DNA of 64,000 nucleotides from Bradyrhizobium sp. G127 (lineage in GTDB: Bacteria; Pseudomonadota; Alphaproteobacteria; Rhizobiales; Xanthobacteraceae): positions 1,736,001 to 1,800,000 of the forward strand of contig NZ_JAKFGN010000001.1 of assembly GCF_021502575.1 (NCBI RefSeq), written 5' to 3'. The position numbers and the translations under genes are program-made. Position 1 is the first letter of the stretch, and every line of letters starts with the position of its first letter. The notes beneath the pieces were generated by a model that was given only the letters and a program-made list of their open reading frames with translations, did no database searches and was not told the DNA's origin. Below are positions 43,476-52,927 of this stretch, one piece after another.

Positions 43476-44627
43476 TCAGTCCGCCTTTACCGTGGACTGG
43501 CCGGAATTCGCGACATTCACCGCGAGCGCCGATCCCGGCTGGACACGATATTGTCCGCGTGTCACCACCTGCTCGCCGACGTTGACGCCGCTTTCCACGA
43601 GCGTCTTGCCATCTGTCGAAGGGCCGACCTTGATCTTGCGCACGTCAGCCTTATTGCCGTCCGCGACGACGAAAACATACAGGCCATCGGTGCCGTGCTG
43701 GACCGCATCGTCCGGCAGGACGGTCGCGTTCTTTAGCGTGTTGACCAGCAGGCGCGTCGATACCGACAGCCCGGGCCACAGCGCGTGATCCTTGTTATCG
43801 AACGTTGCCTTGAGACGAATGGTTCCGCTGGTGGTATCGACCTGATTGTTCATCAGCGACAGGATGCCTTCGGACAACACCTTGCGTCCGTCGGCTGTCA
43901 GTGCCGTGACCTTTGTTTCACCGGCGCGAAGAGCTGATGCAATGGCGGGAAGCTGCTCCTCCGGCGCGGTGAAGATCACGGAGATCGGCTCGACCTGCGC
44001 GATGGTCACGATGCCGGTTTGTGTTGCTGCGTTGACGATGTTGCCGACATCGACCTGGCGGATGCCGGTGACGCCTGAGATCGGCGCACGGATGCTGGCG
44101 TAATCAAGCTGGGTTTGTGCGTTGAAGATGGCGGCGTCATCCGACGCGATTTGGGCTGTGATCTGCTGCACATTGGCGGTCTGCGTGTCGACGGTCTGCT
44201 TGGTGGCGAAATCGCCCAGCTTCGTCGAGCGTTGAAGATCGCGTTGCGCGTTGGTGAGATTGGCTTCATCCTGCGTTTTCTTAGCCTTGGCCTGATCGAG
44301 CGCTGCCTGGAACGGGCGCGGATCGATCTGCGCGATCAGGTCGCCTTCTTTGACCAATTGGCCTTCCTTGAAGGCGATCTGGTTGATCTGGCCATCCACC
44401 CGGGTGCGCACGGTAACGGTGTTGAAACCCTGAACCGTTCCGAGCCCGGTCAGATAAACAGGGAAATCCGCTTTCGTGACATTTGCCACGGTCACCGGAA
44501 CGGCGGGCGGGGCCTTGCTGGCTGTGGTGTTCTGAGACTGCTGCCTCGGCCACGCGAGATAAGCGCCTCCGATCAAAATGAGCGTTGCGAGATAATAGGC
44601 CCAGGTGGGTATGCGACGCTTTGCCAT
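43476..44627 (-). CDS. RND efflux membrane fusion protein, MdtA-like
   Basis: This 383-residue periplasmic adaptor is anchored by an N-terminal helix (WAYYLATLILIGGAYLAW). The barrel-sandwich region is TVTVRTRVDGQINQIAFKEGQLVKEGDLIAQIDPRPFQAALDQAKA, followed by a coiled-coil hairpin and RAPISGVTGIRQVDVGNIVN. It links the RND pump to an outer-membrane factor. It is the first gene of the leftward pair and divergent from a MarR regulator. Confidence 0.95.
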   Translation of the reverse strand: MAKRRIPTWAYYLATLILIGGAYLAWPRQQSQNTTASKAPPAVPVTVANVTKADFPVYLTGLGTVQGFNTVTVRTRVDGQINQIAFKEGQLVKEGDLIAQIDPRPFQAALDQAKAKKTQDEANLTNAQRDLQRSTKLGDFATKQTVDTQTANVQQITAQIASDDAAIFNAQTQLDYASIRAPISGVTGIRQVDVGNIVNAATQTGIVTIAQVEPISVIFTAPEEQLPAIASALRAGETKVTALTADGRKVLSEGILSLMNNQVDTTSGTIRLKATFDNKDHALWPGLSVSTRLLVNTLKNATVLPDDAVQHGTDGLYVFVVADGNKADVRKIKVGPSTDGKTLVESGVNVGEQVVTRGQYRVQPGSALAVNVANSGQSTVKAD

Positions 44628-44662
44628 GCCGATCTCAATTGCATTTTGAAGTGGCGATCAAA

Positions 44663-44677
44663 TATAACTCTATAACT
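44663..44677. promoter_or_regulatory. Tandem TATAACT repeat in the pump/MarR divergent promoter
   Basis: TATAACT occurs twice at 44663-44669 and 44671-44677, 8 bp apart, between the membrane fusion gene and the MarR gene. It is A/T-rich against a GC-rich background and lies 36 bases from the pump operon start. It may be a -10 region or a regulator site. Confidence 0.35.
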
Positions 44678-44744
44678 AATATGCATGCGCTTAGTACGCA
44701 GGCGCACCATTAATTCTTCGAAAGGTTCAGGCCGGACCCTGCCA

Positions 44745-45245
44745 ATGTCGCTCGATTTGAAACGCCAGTTGGTTGCGCAACTTGTTGAGACATCTCGTCT
44801 TTTGCGCAATCACATCGACCAGCGTGCAAAGGGCCGCGGGACCACGCGCGCGCAGTGGATTGTGCTGTTTCGATTGCGGCAACAGGAAGGACTGTCGCAG
44901 GTCGATCTCGCAGATGTGCTTGAACTGCAGCCGATTTCGCTTGTGCGCCTGCTTGACCGGCTGGTTGAGCACAAACTTCTCGAGCGCAAACCCGATCCGG
45001 CCGACCGGCGGGCCAACAAACTGTACCTGACTGCCAAAGGGCGGAAACTGGTCGACGGTCTCGACAGCCTGCGTGACGAGATTGCTACCGATGTTTTGAC
45101 CGGTGTTTCCAAAACGGCGATTGAAGCAACGCTTCAAACCCTGATCGACATGAAGGCCCGGATCAAGACCGGTTGCGAAGAGCCTGCCGATGCGGGTCAG
45201 ACCAAGGACCAGACCAAGCCCAAACGGGGGCGTGCGCGCCCCTGA
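44745..45245 (+). CDS. MarR-family regulator of the RND pump
   Basis: This 166-residue winged-helix repressor has the DNA-binding core AQWIVLFRLRQQEGLSQVDLADVLELQPISLVRLLDRLVEHKLLERKPDPADRRANKLYLT, with the DRR wing tip. The start is the ATG at 44745; an upstream in-frame start at 44685 would include unlikely basic sequence. It is divergent from the MdtA-like gene and is likely its repressor, released by a pump substrate. The C-terminus is rich in charged residues. Confidence 0.92.
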   Translation: MSLDLKRQLVAQLVETSRLLRNHIDQRAKGRGTTRAQWIVLFRLRQQEGLSQVDLADVLELQPISLVRLLDRLVEHKLLERKPDPADRRANKLYLTAKGRKLVDGLDSLRDEIATDVLTGVSKTAIEATLQTLIDMKARIKTGCEEPADAGQTKDQTKPKRGRARP

Positions 45246-45407
45246 TTTTGCCCGCTTTTACAAATGGCGAAATGGCGGCAGAGTCGCATCCAAAAGGCAA
45301 AATGATGGCCAGGCGCTTTTCGCAAAGTCGTCGTTTAGCTGAGGCAGGACCGCCTGAAGTGCCAAGGCATCGCGAGGCTTCGTCGGCGTCAGGCTGCCCG
45401 CTCGGCT

Positions 45408-47003
45408 CTAGGCATCGGCCATCTCGTCACGCAGATCCTTCTTCAGGATTTTGCCGTTGGCGTTGCGCGGCAGCGGCGCGGTGCTGATGGTAATGGTCTC
45501 CGGGACCTTGTAGTCCGCCAGACTCTCGGCGCACCACGAGCGCAGCGCCGGCGGGTCGATATCGGTGCGGACCACCACCACGGCATGCACGCGTTCGCCG
45601 AGCACGGGACATGGCCGCGCGATCACGGCGCTCTCGATCACGGCGGGATGCGCCGCCAGTACCGACTCGACTTCGGCGGAATAGATCTTGAGACCGCCGC
45701 GGTTGATCATGTCCTTCTGCCGGTCGTAGATGCGGACGAAGTTGTGCGCGTCGATCGACCCCAGGTCGCCGGAATGCCAGTATCCCGCGGTGAAGCTCTC
45801 CGCCGTCGCGCGCGGATTGTTCCAGTAACCCTTGACCACCGAGGCGCTGTGAATCCAGATTTCTCCGATTTCGCCGCGCGGCACTTCGCGGCCGGTCGCA
45901 TCCATCACCACGATATGCGCGCCGGGACACGGAAGACCGACGCTGTCGCTGTGGCTGTTGGTGAATTCGGGCGGCATGATGGTCGACGGCGATGAGGTCT
46001 CGGTCGATCCGTAGGCGTTGACAAGGTTCAGGCCGGGAAGTTTCTCGGCAAGCCGTTCGATGGTCGCGACCGGCATCGGCGCGCCGCCATAGCCGCCGAC
46101 GCGCCAGGACGCGAGGTCGTAGGAATCGAAATCGATCTGCAGCAGGCAGAGATTGTACATCGCCGGAACCATCACCGTATGGGTGATGCGCTCGCGCGAG
46201 GCGATCTTGAGATACTCCGCAGCCTTGAATTCCGCGACGATGATGAGCGTGCCGGCGCACCGCGCCATGGTCATGATGTTGGCGGCGATGCCGGTAACAT
46301 GAGTCAGCGGAACGGCGGCGATCGAGCGGTCGATGCTGCGCATATCGAGGCACGCTTCGTAGATCATCGCCGAATGCACCAGATTGCAGTGCGCCAGCAT
46401 CGCGCCCTTCGGCTTTCCGGTGGTCCCCGAGGTGTAGAGAATCATTGCGATGTCGTCTTCGCGCACCGTCGTCGGAGTCTGCGATGTTTCGGTCGCCACC
46501 AGATCCGCAAACGCCAGCGATTCCGTGCCGCCGCGGATCGAAATGCGATGAAGCAACTGCGGCAGTTCGACGGAGTCGGGCAGGCGCTCGCTCAGGTCGT
46601 CTTCGTAGATCAGCGCCTTTGCGCCGCAGTCGGTGAGTACGTAGGCGATCTCGGGCTTCTGCTGCCGGGTGCCGAGCATCACGCTGACCAGACCGAGATG
46701 CGCCGCGCCGTACATCGCGAGCACGAATTCGATGCGGTTGCCGAGCAGCAGCGCGACGCGGTCACCGGGCTTGAGACCGATTTCCTTGAAACCAGCTGCG
46801 ATCTGCGCTGAGGTTTGCGCGACCTCGCGCCACGTCATGCGCTCGTCGCCGAACACCAGCGCCTCGCCGTCGGGATTTCGTGCGGCGGCTTCCGCCACCA
46901 TGGCCCAGATGCTGGCCGGGCGTCGGTCGAAGACCGGCACGATGCGATCGCCGAAACGGGCTTCCAGCCGCATTGCCGGGATAGGATATTGCGACCAGTC
47001 CAT
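45408..47003 (-). CDS. AMP-binding acyl-CoA synthetase / ligase
   Basis: This protein of about 531 residues activates a carboxylic acid to its CoA thioester. The ATP-binding motif is ILYTSGTTGKPKGAMLAH, with GYGGAPMPVATIERL, NAYGSTETSSPS, YWHSGDLGSID and the catalytic-lysine end PRNANGKILKKDL. The start is ATG 47003 with AGGACAGGGA upstream; an in-frame ATG at 47051 would overlap livF. It is the last gene of the leftward transport operon, so the imported ligand is probably an aromatic or fatty acid that is CoA-activated on entry. Confidence 0.92.
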   Translation of the reverse strand: MDWSQYPIPAMRLEARFGDRIVPVFDRRPASIWAMVAEAAARNPDGEALVFGDERMTWREVAQTSAQIAAGFKEIGLKPGDRVALLLGNRIEFVLAMYGAAHLGLVSVMLGTRQQKPEIAYVLTDCGAKALIYEDDLSERLPDSVELPQLLHRISIRGGTESLAFADLVATETSQTPTTVREDDIAMILYTSGTTGKPKGAMLAHCNLVHSAMIYEACLDMRSIDRSIAAVPLTHVTGIAANIMTMARCAGTLIIVAEFKAAEYLKIASRERITHTVMVPAMYNLCLLQIDFDSYDLASWRVGGYGGAPMPVATIERLAEKLPGLNLVNAYGSTETSSPSTIMPPEFTNSHSDSVGLPCPGAHIVVMDATGREVPRGEIGEIWIHSASVVKGYWNNPRATAESFTAGYWHSGDLGSIDAHNFVRIYDRQKDMINRGGLKIYSAEVESVLAAHPAVIESAVIARPCPVLGERVHAVVVVRTDIDPPALRSWCAESLADYKVPETITISTAPLPRNANGKILKKDLRDEMADA

Positions 47004-47028
47004 AATGTCCCTGTCCTGATCCGTTTCT

Positions 47029-47691
47029 TCAGGTTGAAAGATTCGCTCCACGTTCGATCACGAATTCTGCATCAAACAAGGTATGCGAATGGTTCAAATC
47101 CGATTGAGACATTAATACAGTTAAGCCTTTGCCCTTCAACGAGGCAAGAACGTCGGAAATCCGTTCCGACAGGGCAGGTGCGATGCCCTCGAATGGCTCA
47201 TCGAGCAGCAGGCAGCGCGTTCCGATGCCGAGCGCGCGGCCGAGGGCAACCAGCTTTTGCTGTCCGCCGGACAGCAGCAGCGCCTTGCGGTCGCGCATCG
47301 CGGTCAGTTCGCCGATCACATCGTAAACAAATTGTAGCCGGGCCTTGAGGTCGATGTCCTTCGCCACCCACAGCGGCAGCAGAATGTTTTCCTCCACGGT
47401 GAGCTGCGGCACCAGCCCGCGGTCCTCCGGCATGTAGCCGATGCCGAGACCGGCGCGGGCATGGCGCGGCAACGCCGCCAGATCCTCGCCCATGAACCTT
47501 ATCGTGCCGCGTTTCGGCGCAAGATGTCCCATGATCGAGCGCATCAATGTGGTCTTGCCGGCGCCGTTGCGGCCGACAAGACTGATCATGCCGCCTTCGG
47601 CGAGATGCATGGTGAAGCCGCGCAGCGCGGGCATCGACTGGATTTCGACCGCAAGATTCTCGATTTCGAGCAGGGGGCGTGTCGCGGTCAT
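47029..47691 (-). CDS. livF: HAAT-type ABC transporter ATP-binding protein LivF (operon 2)
   Basis: This 220-residue ATPase is slightly short for LivF. It has Walker A GRNGAGKTTLMRSIMG, the MPEDRGLVPQLTVEENI segment, signature LLSGGQQKLVALGRAL and Walker B CLLLDEPFEGIAPAL. It overlaps livG by 4 bases and is followed by the acyl-CoA ligase. Confidence 0.94.
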   Translation of the reverse strand: MTATRPLLEIENLAVEIQSMPALRGFTMHLAEGGMISLVGRNGAGKTTLMRSIMGHLAPKRGTIRFMGEDLAALPRHARAGLGIGYMPEDRGLVPQLTVEENILLPLWVAKDIDLKARLQFVYDVIGELTAMRDRKALLLSGGQQKLVALGRALGIGTRCLLLDEPFEGIAPALSERISDVLASLKGKGLTVLMSQSDLNHSHTLFDAEFVIERGANLST

Positions 47692-48440
47692 TTCGCGCCT
47701 CCCGTCACATAGCGGCGGACCTCGTTGTCGGTCAGCACCTGCGCGGGTTCGCCGTCGGCGAGAATCCGGCCGTTGTAGAAGGCGACCACGCGGTCGGCAT
47801 ATTTGCTGACGATGTCCATGTCGTGCTCGACGAAGACGATAGTGGCGGCGTCGCCGGAGACGGCGTGGATCACCCGGTCCATGGTGGCGAATTTTTCCTC
47901 CGCCGATACGCCGGAGGTCGGTTCGTCGAGCAGCAGCAGTTTCGGCCGCCGCGCCAGCGCCATGGCGATGTCCACCAGCTTGCGCACGCCGCCGGCCAGT
48001 TCAGACACCGGACGGTCGGCATGACCCTTGAGGCCGAAGCGGTCGAGAAGCGCGAGCGCCTTGTCGTGACGGTCGCCGGCTTCCGCGGGTTGCGTCGGCG
48101 ACAATGGGCCGCCTGCCGCGCTGGAGACTGCGACGGTGAGATTCTCGACGGCGGTGAGTTCGATGAACAATTGCGGAATCTGGAACGAGCGGGAAATTCC
48201 CAGCTTCGCCACGTCGCGGGGCGAGCGCCGTCCGATCGGCGAGCCGTCGAGATCGATCCCGCCCGCATCGGGCTTCATGTAGCCCGTCACCATGTTGACG
48301 AAGGTGGTTTTGCCCGCGCCATTGGCGCCGATCAGGCAGAGCTTCTGGCCCGGCGGAATGTCGATGCTGACGTTATCGGCGGCGACCACCGCGCCGAAGC
48401 GCTTTTGCAGTCCGCGTACGGAGAGGACAGGCGTTGTCAT
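47688..48440 (-). CDS. livG: HAAT-type ABC transporter ATP-binding protein LivG (operon 2)
   Basis: This 250-residue ATPase has Walker A GANGAGKTTFVNMVTG, the segment LGISRSFQIPQLFIELTAVENLTVAV, an atypical signature LAGGVRKLVDIAMALA and Walker B LLLLDEPTSGVSAEEK. The start is ATG 48440, overlapping livM by 4 bases; longer in-frame sequence to 48581 lies inside livM and is not used. Confidence 0.94.
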   Translation of the reverse strand: MTTPVLSVRGLQKRFGAVVAADNVSIDIPPGQKLCLIGANGAGKTTFVNMVTGYMKPDAGGIDLDGSPIGRRSPRDVAKLGISRSFQIPQLFIELTAVENLTVAVSSAAGGPLSPTQPAEAGDRHDKALALLDRFGLKGHADRPVSELAGGVRKLVDIAMALARRPKLLLLDEPTSGVSAEEKFATMDRVIHAVSGDAATIVFVEHDMDIVSKYADRVVAFYNGRILADGEPAQVLTDNEVRRYVTGGAK

Positions 48441-49426
48441 GATGCCGATCCTTTCTCTGCCACAGCCGGTTCCGGCGAAGGTTCGCCGCGCTTGCGCTTT
48501 CGCCCGGACCACAACGAGCCAATGCCGCGCGGCAGGAACAGGATCACCGCCAGCAGGAACAGGCCGAGCACGAGCTGCCATGTGTTCGGCAGATAGAGGT
48601 TGGAGAACGAGCGCACCAGTTCGAGCGCCAGCGCCGAAATGAACACGGCGGCGACACTTTGCGTGCCCGCGAGCACCGCGACGAAGACGAATTCGCCGGA
48701 CGTGGTCCAGTAGGCGAATTCCGGATCGATGTGCCGCTGTGCCATCAGCGCCAGCGCGCCGCTGGCGCCGGCAAACACCGCCGCGATCGCGAAGTTGACG
48801 GTGACGATGCGGTTCGCCGAGGTGCCGAGATATTCCACGCGCAGGTTGTTCTCGCGTACGGCAAGGCTCGTCAGGCCGAACTCGGAGCGGAACAGGATCG
48901 TCGCGAAGATACCGGCGACGCCGGTTGCGACCACCGACACCGCATACAGCATGAAGTCTGCCTCGCGCGGATCATTGAAGACCATGCCGAACAGGGTGGG
49001 CCGTCCGACATTGAAACCGTCGGAGCCGCCGAGCACGGTGGTCTTGACCAGCGCGCCGTAGAGCACCATCGACAGCGCCAGCGTCAGCATGCCGAAGAAG
49101 ATGCCGCTGTAACGGGCGATCAATGGGCCGATGATGAGGCCGAGCAGGCCGCCAAATGCCGCGCCGATCAGAACCTGCGCGATGGCGTCGGTCAGCCCCC
49201 AGTATTGCGCGATCAATGCGACGCCGTAGCCGCCGCCGGCATAGAACAGGCCTTGTCCGAACGAGACGTTGCCGGTGCGCGCCAGCACCACGATGCCGAG
49301 CGCGACCAGCGCCTTGGAGGCCGCAACGGTCGCGAGCGACAGGGTCCATGCCGGAATGATGCGGCCGAACAATACGGCGAGGGCGACGAGGCCGAGAAGA
49401 ACGAGGGGATGCGTGGCGCGTTTCAT
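48437..49426 (-). CDS. livM: HAAT-type ABC transporter permease LivM (operon 2)
   Basis: This 329-residue permease has about eight to ten helices, with LARTGNVSFGQGLFYAGGGYGVALI and the coupling loop LTSLAVRENNLRVEYLGTSANRIVTVNFAIAA. It ends in a basic cytoplasmic tail (GRKRKRGEPSPEP). Its start overlaps the livH stop by one base. Confidence 0.93.
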   Translation of the reverse strand: MKRATHPLVLLGLVALAVLFGRIIPAWTLSLATVAASKALVALGIVVLARTGNVSFGQGLFYAGGGYGVALIAQYWGLTDAIAQVLIGAAFGGLLGLIIGPLIARYSGIFFGMLTLALSMVLYGALVKTTVLGGSDGFNVGRPTLFGMVFNDPREADFMLYAVSVVATGVAGIFATILFRSEFGLTSLAVRENNLRVEYLGTSANRIVTVNFAIAAVFAGASGALALMAQRHIDPEFAYWTTSGEFVFVAVLAGTQSVAAVFISALALELVRSFSNLYLPNTWQLVLGLFLLAVILFLPRGIGSLWSGRKRKRGEPSPEPAVAEKGSAS

Positions 49427-50334
49427 CAGATGCGCCTCGCGGTTTCGCGCCGGAACAGGCCTTCGGGCCGGAACATCAGGACCGCGGCCATGATGAGATA
49501 GATCATGAAGAGTTCGGCCTGCGGCAGCAGGTGGACGGAGGCCGCGCGCGCCACGCCGACGAGGATGGCGCCGACGGCGGCGCCTTCGACGCTGCCGAGA
49601 CCGCCGATCACCACGATGGCAAAACTGAGAATAATGATTTCGGAGCTGAGCCCCGGCTGCACGGAAATCTTGGGCGCGGTAAGTCCGCCTGCGAGAGCCG
49701 CGAGCATCACGCCGAAGGCAAAGGCCAGCGCATAGACGCGATTGATCTTCACGCCCATGCTCGCGCTCATTTCGGCGTTGTGGATCACGGCGGTGACGAT
49801 CTTGCCGGTGGTGGTGCGGTTGAGGCCGAACCAGACCGCAAAGCCGATCGCCGCCGACAGCGGAATCAGCATCAGGTCGTAGCCGACATAGAACAGCCCG
49901 GCGAATTCGGCATTGCCGAACAGCTCATAGGGCTGGTTGGCGTAGATCGGATTGACGCCCCAGATCAGCTTGGTGACGTCCTCGAGTATGAGAAACACCG
50001 CGTAGGTCACCAGCAGCAGCACGACCTCGTCGCGGCCGTAGAACAGCTTGATCAGCCCGCGCTCCATCATCAGGCCGATGGCGGCGGCGATGGCGGCACC
50101 CGAAACCAGCATCAGCGCGAAGCCGACCGCAGGCGGCACGGCATGCGCCGCAGCCAGCGTGACCGCGGTGGCGGCGAGATAGGCGCCGAGCGCGTAGAAA
50201 CCGCCGTGGGCGATGTTGAGAATCTTGAGAACGCCGAAAACGAGGGTCAGGCCCAGCGCCACAACGAAGAGCCATGAAGCCTGAATGAGGCCGTCGAGTA
50301 TGACCGTGAGGAGGAGGTTCATGTGTCCGTGCAA
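49426..50334 (-). CDS. livH: HAAT-type ABC transporter permease LivH (operon 2)
   Basis: This 302-residue permease has the signature ASWLFVVALGLTLVFGVLKILNIAHGGFYALGAYLAA and the later FAIVVIGGLGSVEGAAVGAILVGVARA segment. The start may be ATG 50334 or ATG 50322. A GTCATCCCGG-type palindrome lies between it and the upstream binding-protein gene. Confidence 0.94.
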   Translation of the reverse strand: MHGHMNLLLTVILDGLIQASWLFVVALGLTLVFGVLKILNIAHGGFYALGAYLAATAVTLAAAHAVPPAVGFALMLVSGAAIAAAIGLMMERGLIKLFYGRDEVVLLLVTYAVFLILEDVTKLIWGVNPIYANQPYELFGNAEFAGLFYVGYDLMLIPLSAAIGFAVWFGLNRTTTGKIVTAVIHNAEMSASMGVKINRVYALAFAFGVMLAALAGGLTAPKISVQPGLSSEIIILSFAIVVIGGLGSVEGAAVGAILVGVARAASVHLLPQAELFMIYLIMAAVLMFRPEGLFRRETARRI

Positions 50335-50369
50335 GCGATCATGAGGTTGGTGTCACTGCTCATCCACGG

Positions 50370-50395
50370 GTCATCCCGGCTTTCGCCGGGACGAC
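50370..50395. repeat. Dispersed palindrome, GTCGTCCCGG family
   Basis: GTCATCCCGGC and GCCGGGACGAC form an imperfect 11-bp stem around TTTC, between livH and the binding-protein gene of operon 2. It is related to the elements at 4135-4257 and 59644-59669. It may serve as an intercistronic hairpin. Confidence 0.65.
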
Positions 50396-50440
50396 CGTTG
50401 TGTGTGAGGGACGAAACAAGCGTCGGTCAGTCCAATCAGA

Positions 50441-51751
50441 TCACTTGCACTTGTCGTTCTTCATTCCGCCCTTGATCCAGTCGATCGCCTTGACGCCGGG
50501 CGGCGGGTTGACGCATTCGGCTTCGAAGTTGACGATGTCCACCAGATCGACGCGCTTCTTCTCGGCGTTGTACTTGGTGCGGCTGAAGGCGATCGGCTGG
50601 ATGGCCTGATGGCCGTCGCCGTTCTTCATCTGGATCAGGCCGCCGGGGCTCTGCCATTCCGAGCCGGTCATCGCGGCGACCAGTTCATCGGTCGTTGGCT
50701 TCTTGCCGCCGTTCTTGGCCATCGCCTTCTCGACCGCATTCTTCACGCCGAGGATCGATTGCGTGACGCGGTAGGCCGCCTGCACCGGATAGACGCCGTA
50801 GGCTTTTTCATAGCCGGTGAAGAACCACTCGTTGAGCGGGGTCTTCGGCGACATCAAGCCGTAGGCGCCGCGTGCGCCGATGATGACGCCATCGGGCATC
50901 TTGTCGCCGAGCGGCGGCAACACGTGGTCGGCGGCGCTGAGCACGAGCTGGCTGCGCTTGGCGAGGCCGCGCGGCACCGATTGCAGGATGAAGGCCTGCA
51001 AGTCGCCGCCCCACAGGCTGGAATAGACCACGTCGGATCCGGCGGCGACCAATGCGGAGATTTCGGTGCCGTACTGACCCGCACCGAATTTCGGCAACAG
51101 GTCGGAGCCGAGCTTGGCGTTGGGATAGAGCTGGCTCGCGGCGGCGACGAAGTCGGCGCGGCTGTCCTGGCCCCAGGCGTAATCCTGGTTGATGGCCGAG
51201 AACGTATCCATCTTGATGTTCTTCAGCTTCATGTAGCGGATCAGCCCGACATTATCCTGCGTGGCGTGGGCCGATGTGCGGAAGACGTAGTTGTATTTGG
51301 CTTCCTCGAAGATACGCGGGGTGCCGCAGTCGAACAGGAACAGCGGCTTCTTGAGTTCCTCGGCGATGGGGGCGACCGCAAGGCAGTCGCCGGAGCCGAT
51401 ATAGCCGATCACCGCGTCGACATTGTCGCGCTGGTAAAGGTTGCGCAGCTCCTGCACCTGCTTGGTCGCGCCGCCGTTCTCGTCGATGATCACGGGCTCG
51501 ATCTTCAGGCCGCCGAAGCCGACTTTATTATAGGGTGCGGGACCGGCTCCCTTGTTCAGTTCGCCGATGACGAATTCCGCGGCCTTGCCGGCGGGAACGC
51601 CGAAGCTTTCCGCCGCCGGTCCCGACAGGAAGGTGACGATACCGACCTTGAAGGTGTCCTGGGCCGATGCCGGTCCTGCCCATGCGAGCATCGCACCGGT
51701 GCCGGCTGCCAGCATGCCAAATGTTTGCGTAAAGCGCTTGAAGCGGTTCAT
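50441..51751 (-). CDS. HAAT-type periplasmic substrate-binding protein (operon 2)
   Basis: This 436-residue secreted protein has a signal peptide (RFTQTFGMLAAGTGAMLAWAGPASA) and a type I periplasmic binding fold starting DTFKVGIVTFLSGPAAESFG. It is the first transport gene after a GntR/FCD regulator and feeds livHMGF and the acyl-CoA ligase. SD GGGAGGGA lies before ATG 51751. An aromatic or other organic acid is a plausible ligand because of the ligase; this is inference. Confidence 0.92.
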   Translation of the reverse strand: MNRFKRFTQTFGMLAAGTGAMLAWAGPASAQDTFKVGIVTFLSGPAAESFGVPAGKAAEFVIGELNKGAGPAPYNKVGFGGLKIEPVIIDENGGATKQVQELRNLYQRDNVDAVIGYIGSGDCLAVAPIAEELKKPLFLFDCGTPRIFEEAKYNYVFRTSAHATQDNVGLIRYMKLKNIKMDTFSAINQDYAWGQDSRADFVAAASQLYPNAKLGSDLLPKFGAGQYGTEISALVAAGSDVVYSSLWGGDLQAFILQSVPRGLAKRSQLVLSAADHVLPPLGDKMPDGVIIGARGAYGLMSPKTPLNEWFFTGYEKAYGVYPVQAAYRVTQSILGVKNAVEKAMAKNGGKKPTTDELVAAMTGSEWQSPGGLIQMKNGDGHQAIQPIAFSRTKYNAEKKRVDLVDIVNFEAECVNPPPGVKAIDWIKGGMKNDKCK

Positions 51752-51911
51752 GTATCCCTCCCGAGTGTCCGGTCGAAGCCGGCTCCTGTCCGCGCCCGTT
51801 CATCGTGCGTCGGCAAATCGCGGACAGCTTACGGATGCTTTTCGGGTCCGTCCATGACGCGGTTGCGAAACAGCGCGGAGGGACGAAACGCCGCATGCAG
51901 GGGCAGGCGCG

Positions 51912-52709
51912 TCAGGCGACGCGGCGCTTGCGCTTCGGTTTGGTTTCGCCAGCCGAAATCTGCGCGTTGCGGCCGTACTTCTTCTTCGACGACAGCTTGA
52001 ACTGCGTGTAGCCGAGCACCTGCCGCATCGCGGCGTGGGCCTTTTCGGCGTTGCCTTCGGTAATGGCGTGGGCGGCGATGGCATGGTTCGGCAGGTTCTC
52101 GTTGAACCAGCCGGGGCTGCCGGTCGCGACCATGAACACCGCGCTCAGAATAGTGTCGATGGCGCCGCGAAAACCCTGCAGCACCGGATTGTGGGTGGCG
52201 TCAATAATGGCGAGATGAAACGCCTTGTCGGCGATGATGGCGGTCGGCACGTCGTGCGAGGCTTCCATCGCGGCGAGTGCAGCATTGATGCGCTTGCGGT
52301 CCTTCGCGGTGGCGCGCTCGGCGGCGAGCGCGGCGGCGGCGGGCTCGATAATGAGGCGCACTTCCTGCAACGCCAGCAGCAGCGCGCGATTGGGCTCGTC
52401 CGTTCCCACCAGCCAGCTCAGCACGTCGCGATCGAGCAGGCTCCAGTCGCCGCGCGGCCGGACATGGGTGCCGTGACGCGGACGAACGGTCACGAGCCCC
52501 TTGGCGGCCAGCGTCTTGATCGCTTCGCGCACCACGCCGCGGCCGACGCCGAAACGGCTTTCCAGATCGTGCTCCGGCGGCAGGGTCGCGCCGACCGGAA
52601 TCATATCCTGCGCGATCTCGCTGCCGAGCGTTTTCAGCACGGACTGAATGCGCCCCGGCTTGACCAGCTTGGGGGCAGCTTTCGGACGGGATCGGGCGGG
52701 AGATTTCAT
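51912..52709 (-). CDS. GntR-family regulator with FCD domain
   Basis: This 265-residue regulator has an N-terminal winged helix (EIAQDMIPVGATLPPEHDLESRFGVGRGVVREAIKTLAAKGLV) and an all-helical FCD ligand-binding domain of the FadR/LldR type, with likely metal-binding residues in the EVRLIIEPAAA and AFHLAIIDATHNPVL segments. It is upstream of and in line with the binding-protein operon, which it probably controls. A 19-bp palindrome lies 69 bases upstream of its start. Confidence 0.92.
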   Translation of the reverse strand: MKSPARSRPKAAPKLVKPGRIQSVLKTLGSEIAQDMIPVGATLPPEHDLESRFGVGRGVVREAIKTLAAKGLVTVRPRHGTHVRPRGDWSLLDRDVLSWLVGTDEPNRALLLALQEVRLIIEPAAAALAAERATAKDRKRINAALAAMEASHDVPTAIIADKAFHLAIIDATHNPVLQGFRGAIDTILSAVFMVATGSPGWFNENLPNHAIAAHAITEGNAEKAHAAMRQVLGYTQFKLSSKKKYGRNAQISAGETKPKRKRRVA

Positions 52710-52777
52710 TCAGATTCTATCGATTGGAGCGGCAACGGCTGACGCTAGCATGCGCCTTTATTTACCGCCACAAAACG

Positions 52778-52796
52778 TCCGATGTTAAACATCGGA
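52778..52796. promoter_or_regulatory. 19-bp palindrome upstream of the GntR gene
   Basis: TCCGATGTTAAACATCGGA has perfect 8-bp arms around TAA. It is the right size for a GntR/FCD operator upstream of its own gene. Read leftward it is followed by CGTTTTG, so it might instead act as a weak terminator for hmuV. Confidence 0.55.
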
Positions 52797-52927
52797 TGTT
52801 CTTCTGAGTGCATTGCAGGAAGGTCTTCAATCTCGCATCCGCGAGCGGCAGACGCAACCCCCGGAACAACGGCATTGCAGCATGTTCGTCTGGCATACAC
52901 AGGACCAACGCGGCCGGAGAGGCGGGG

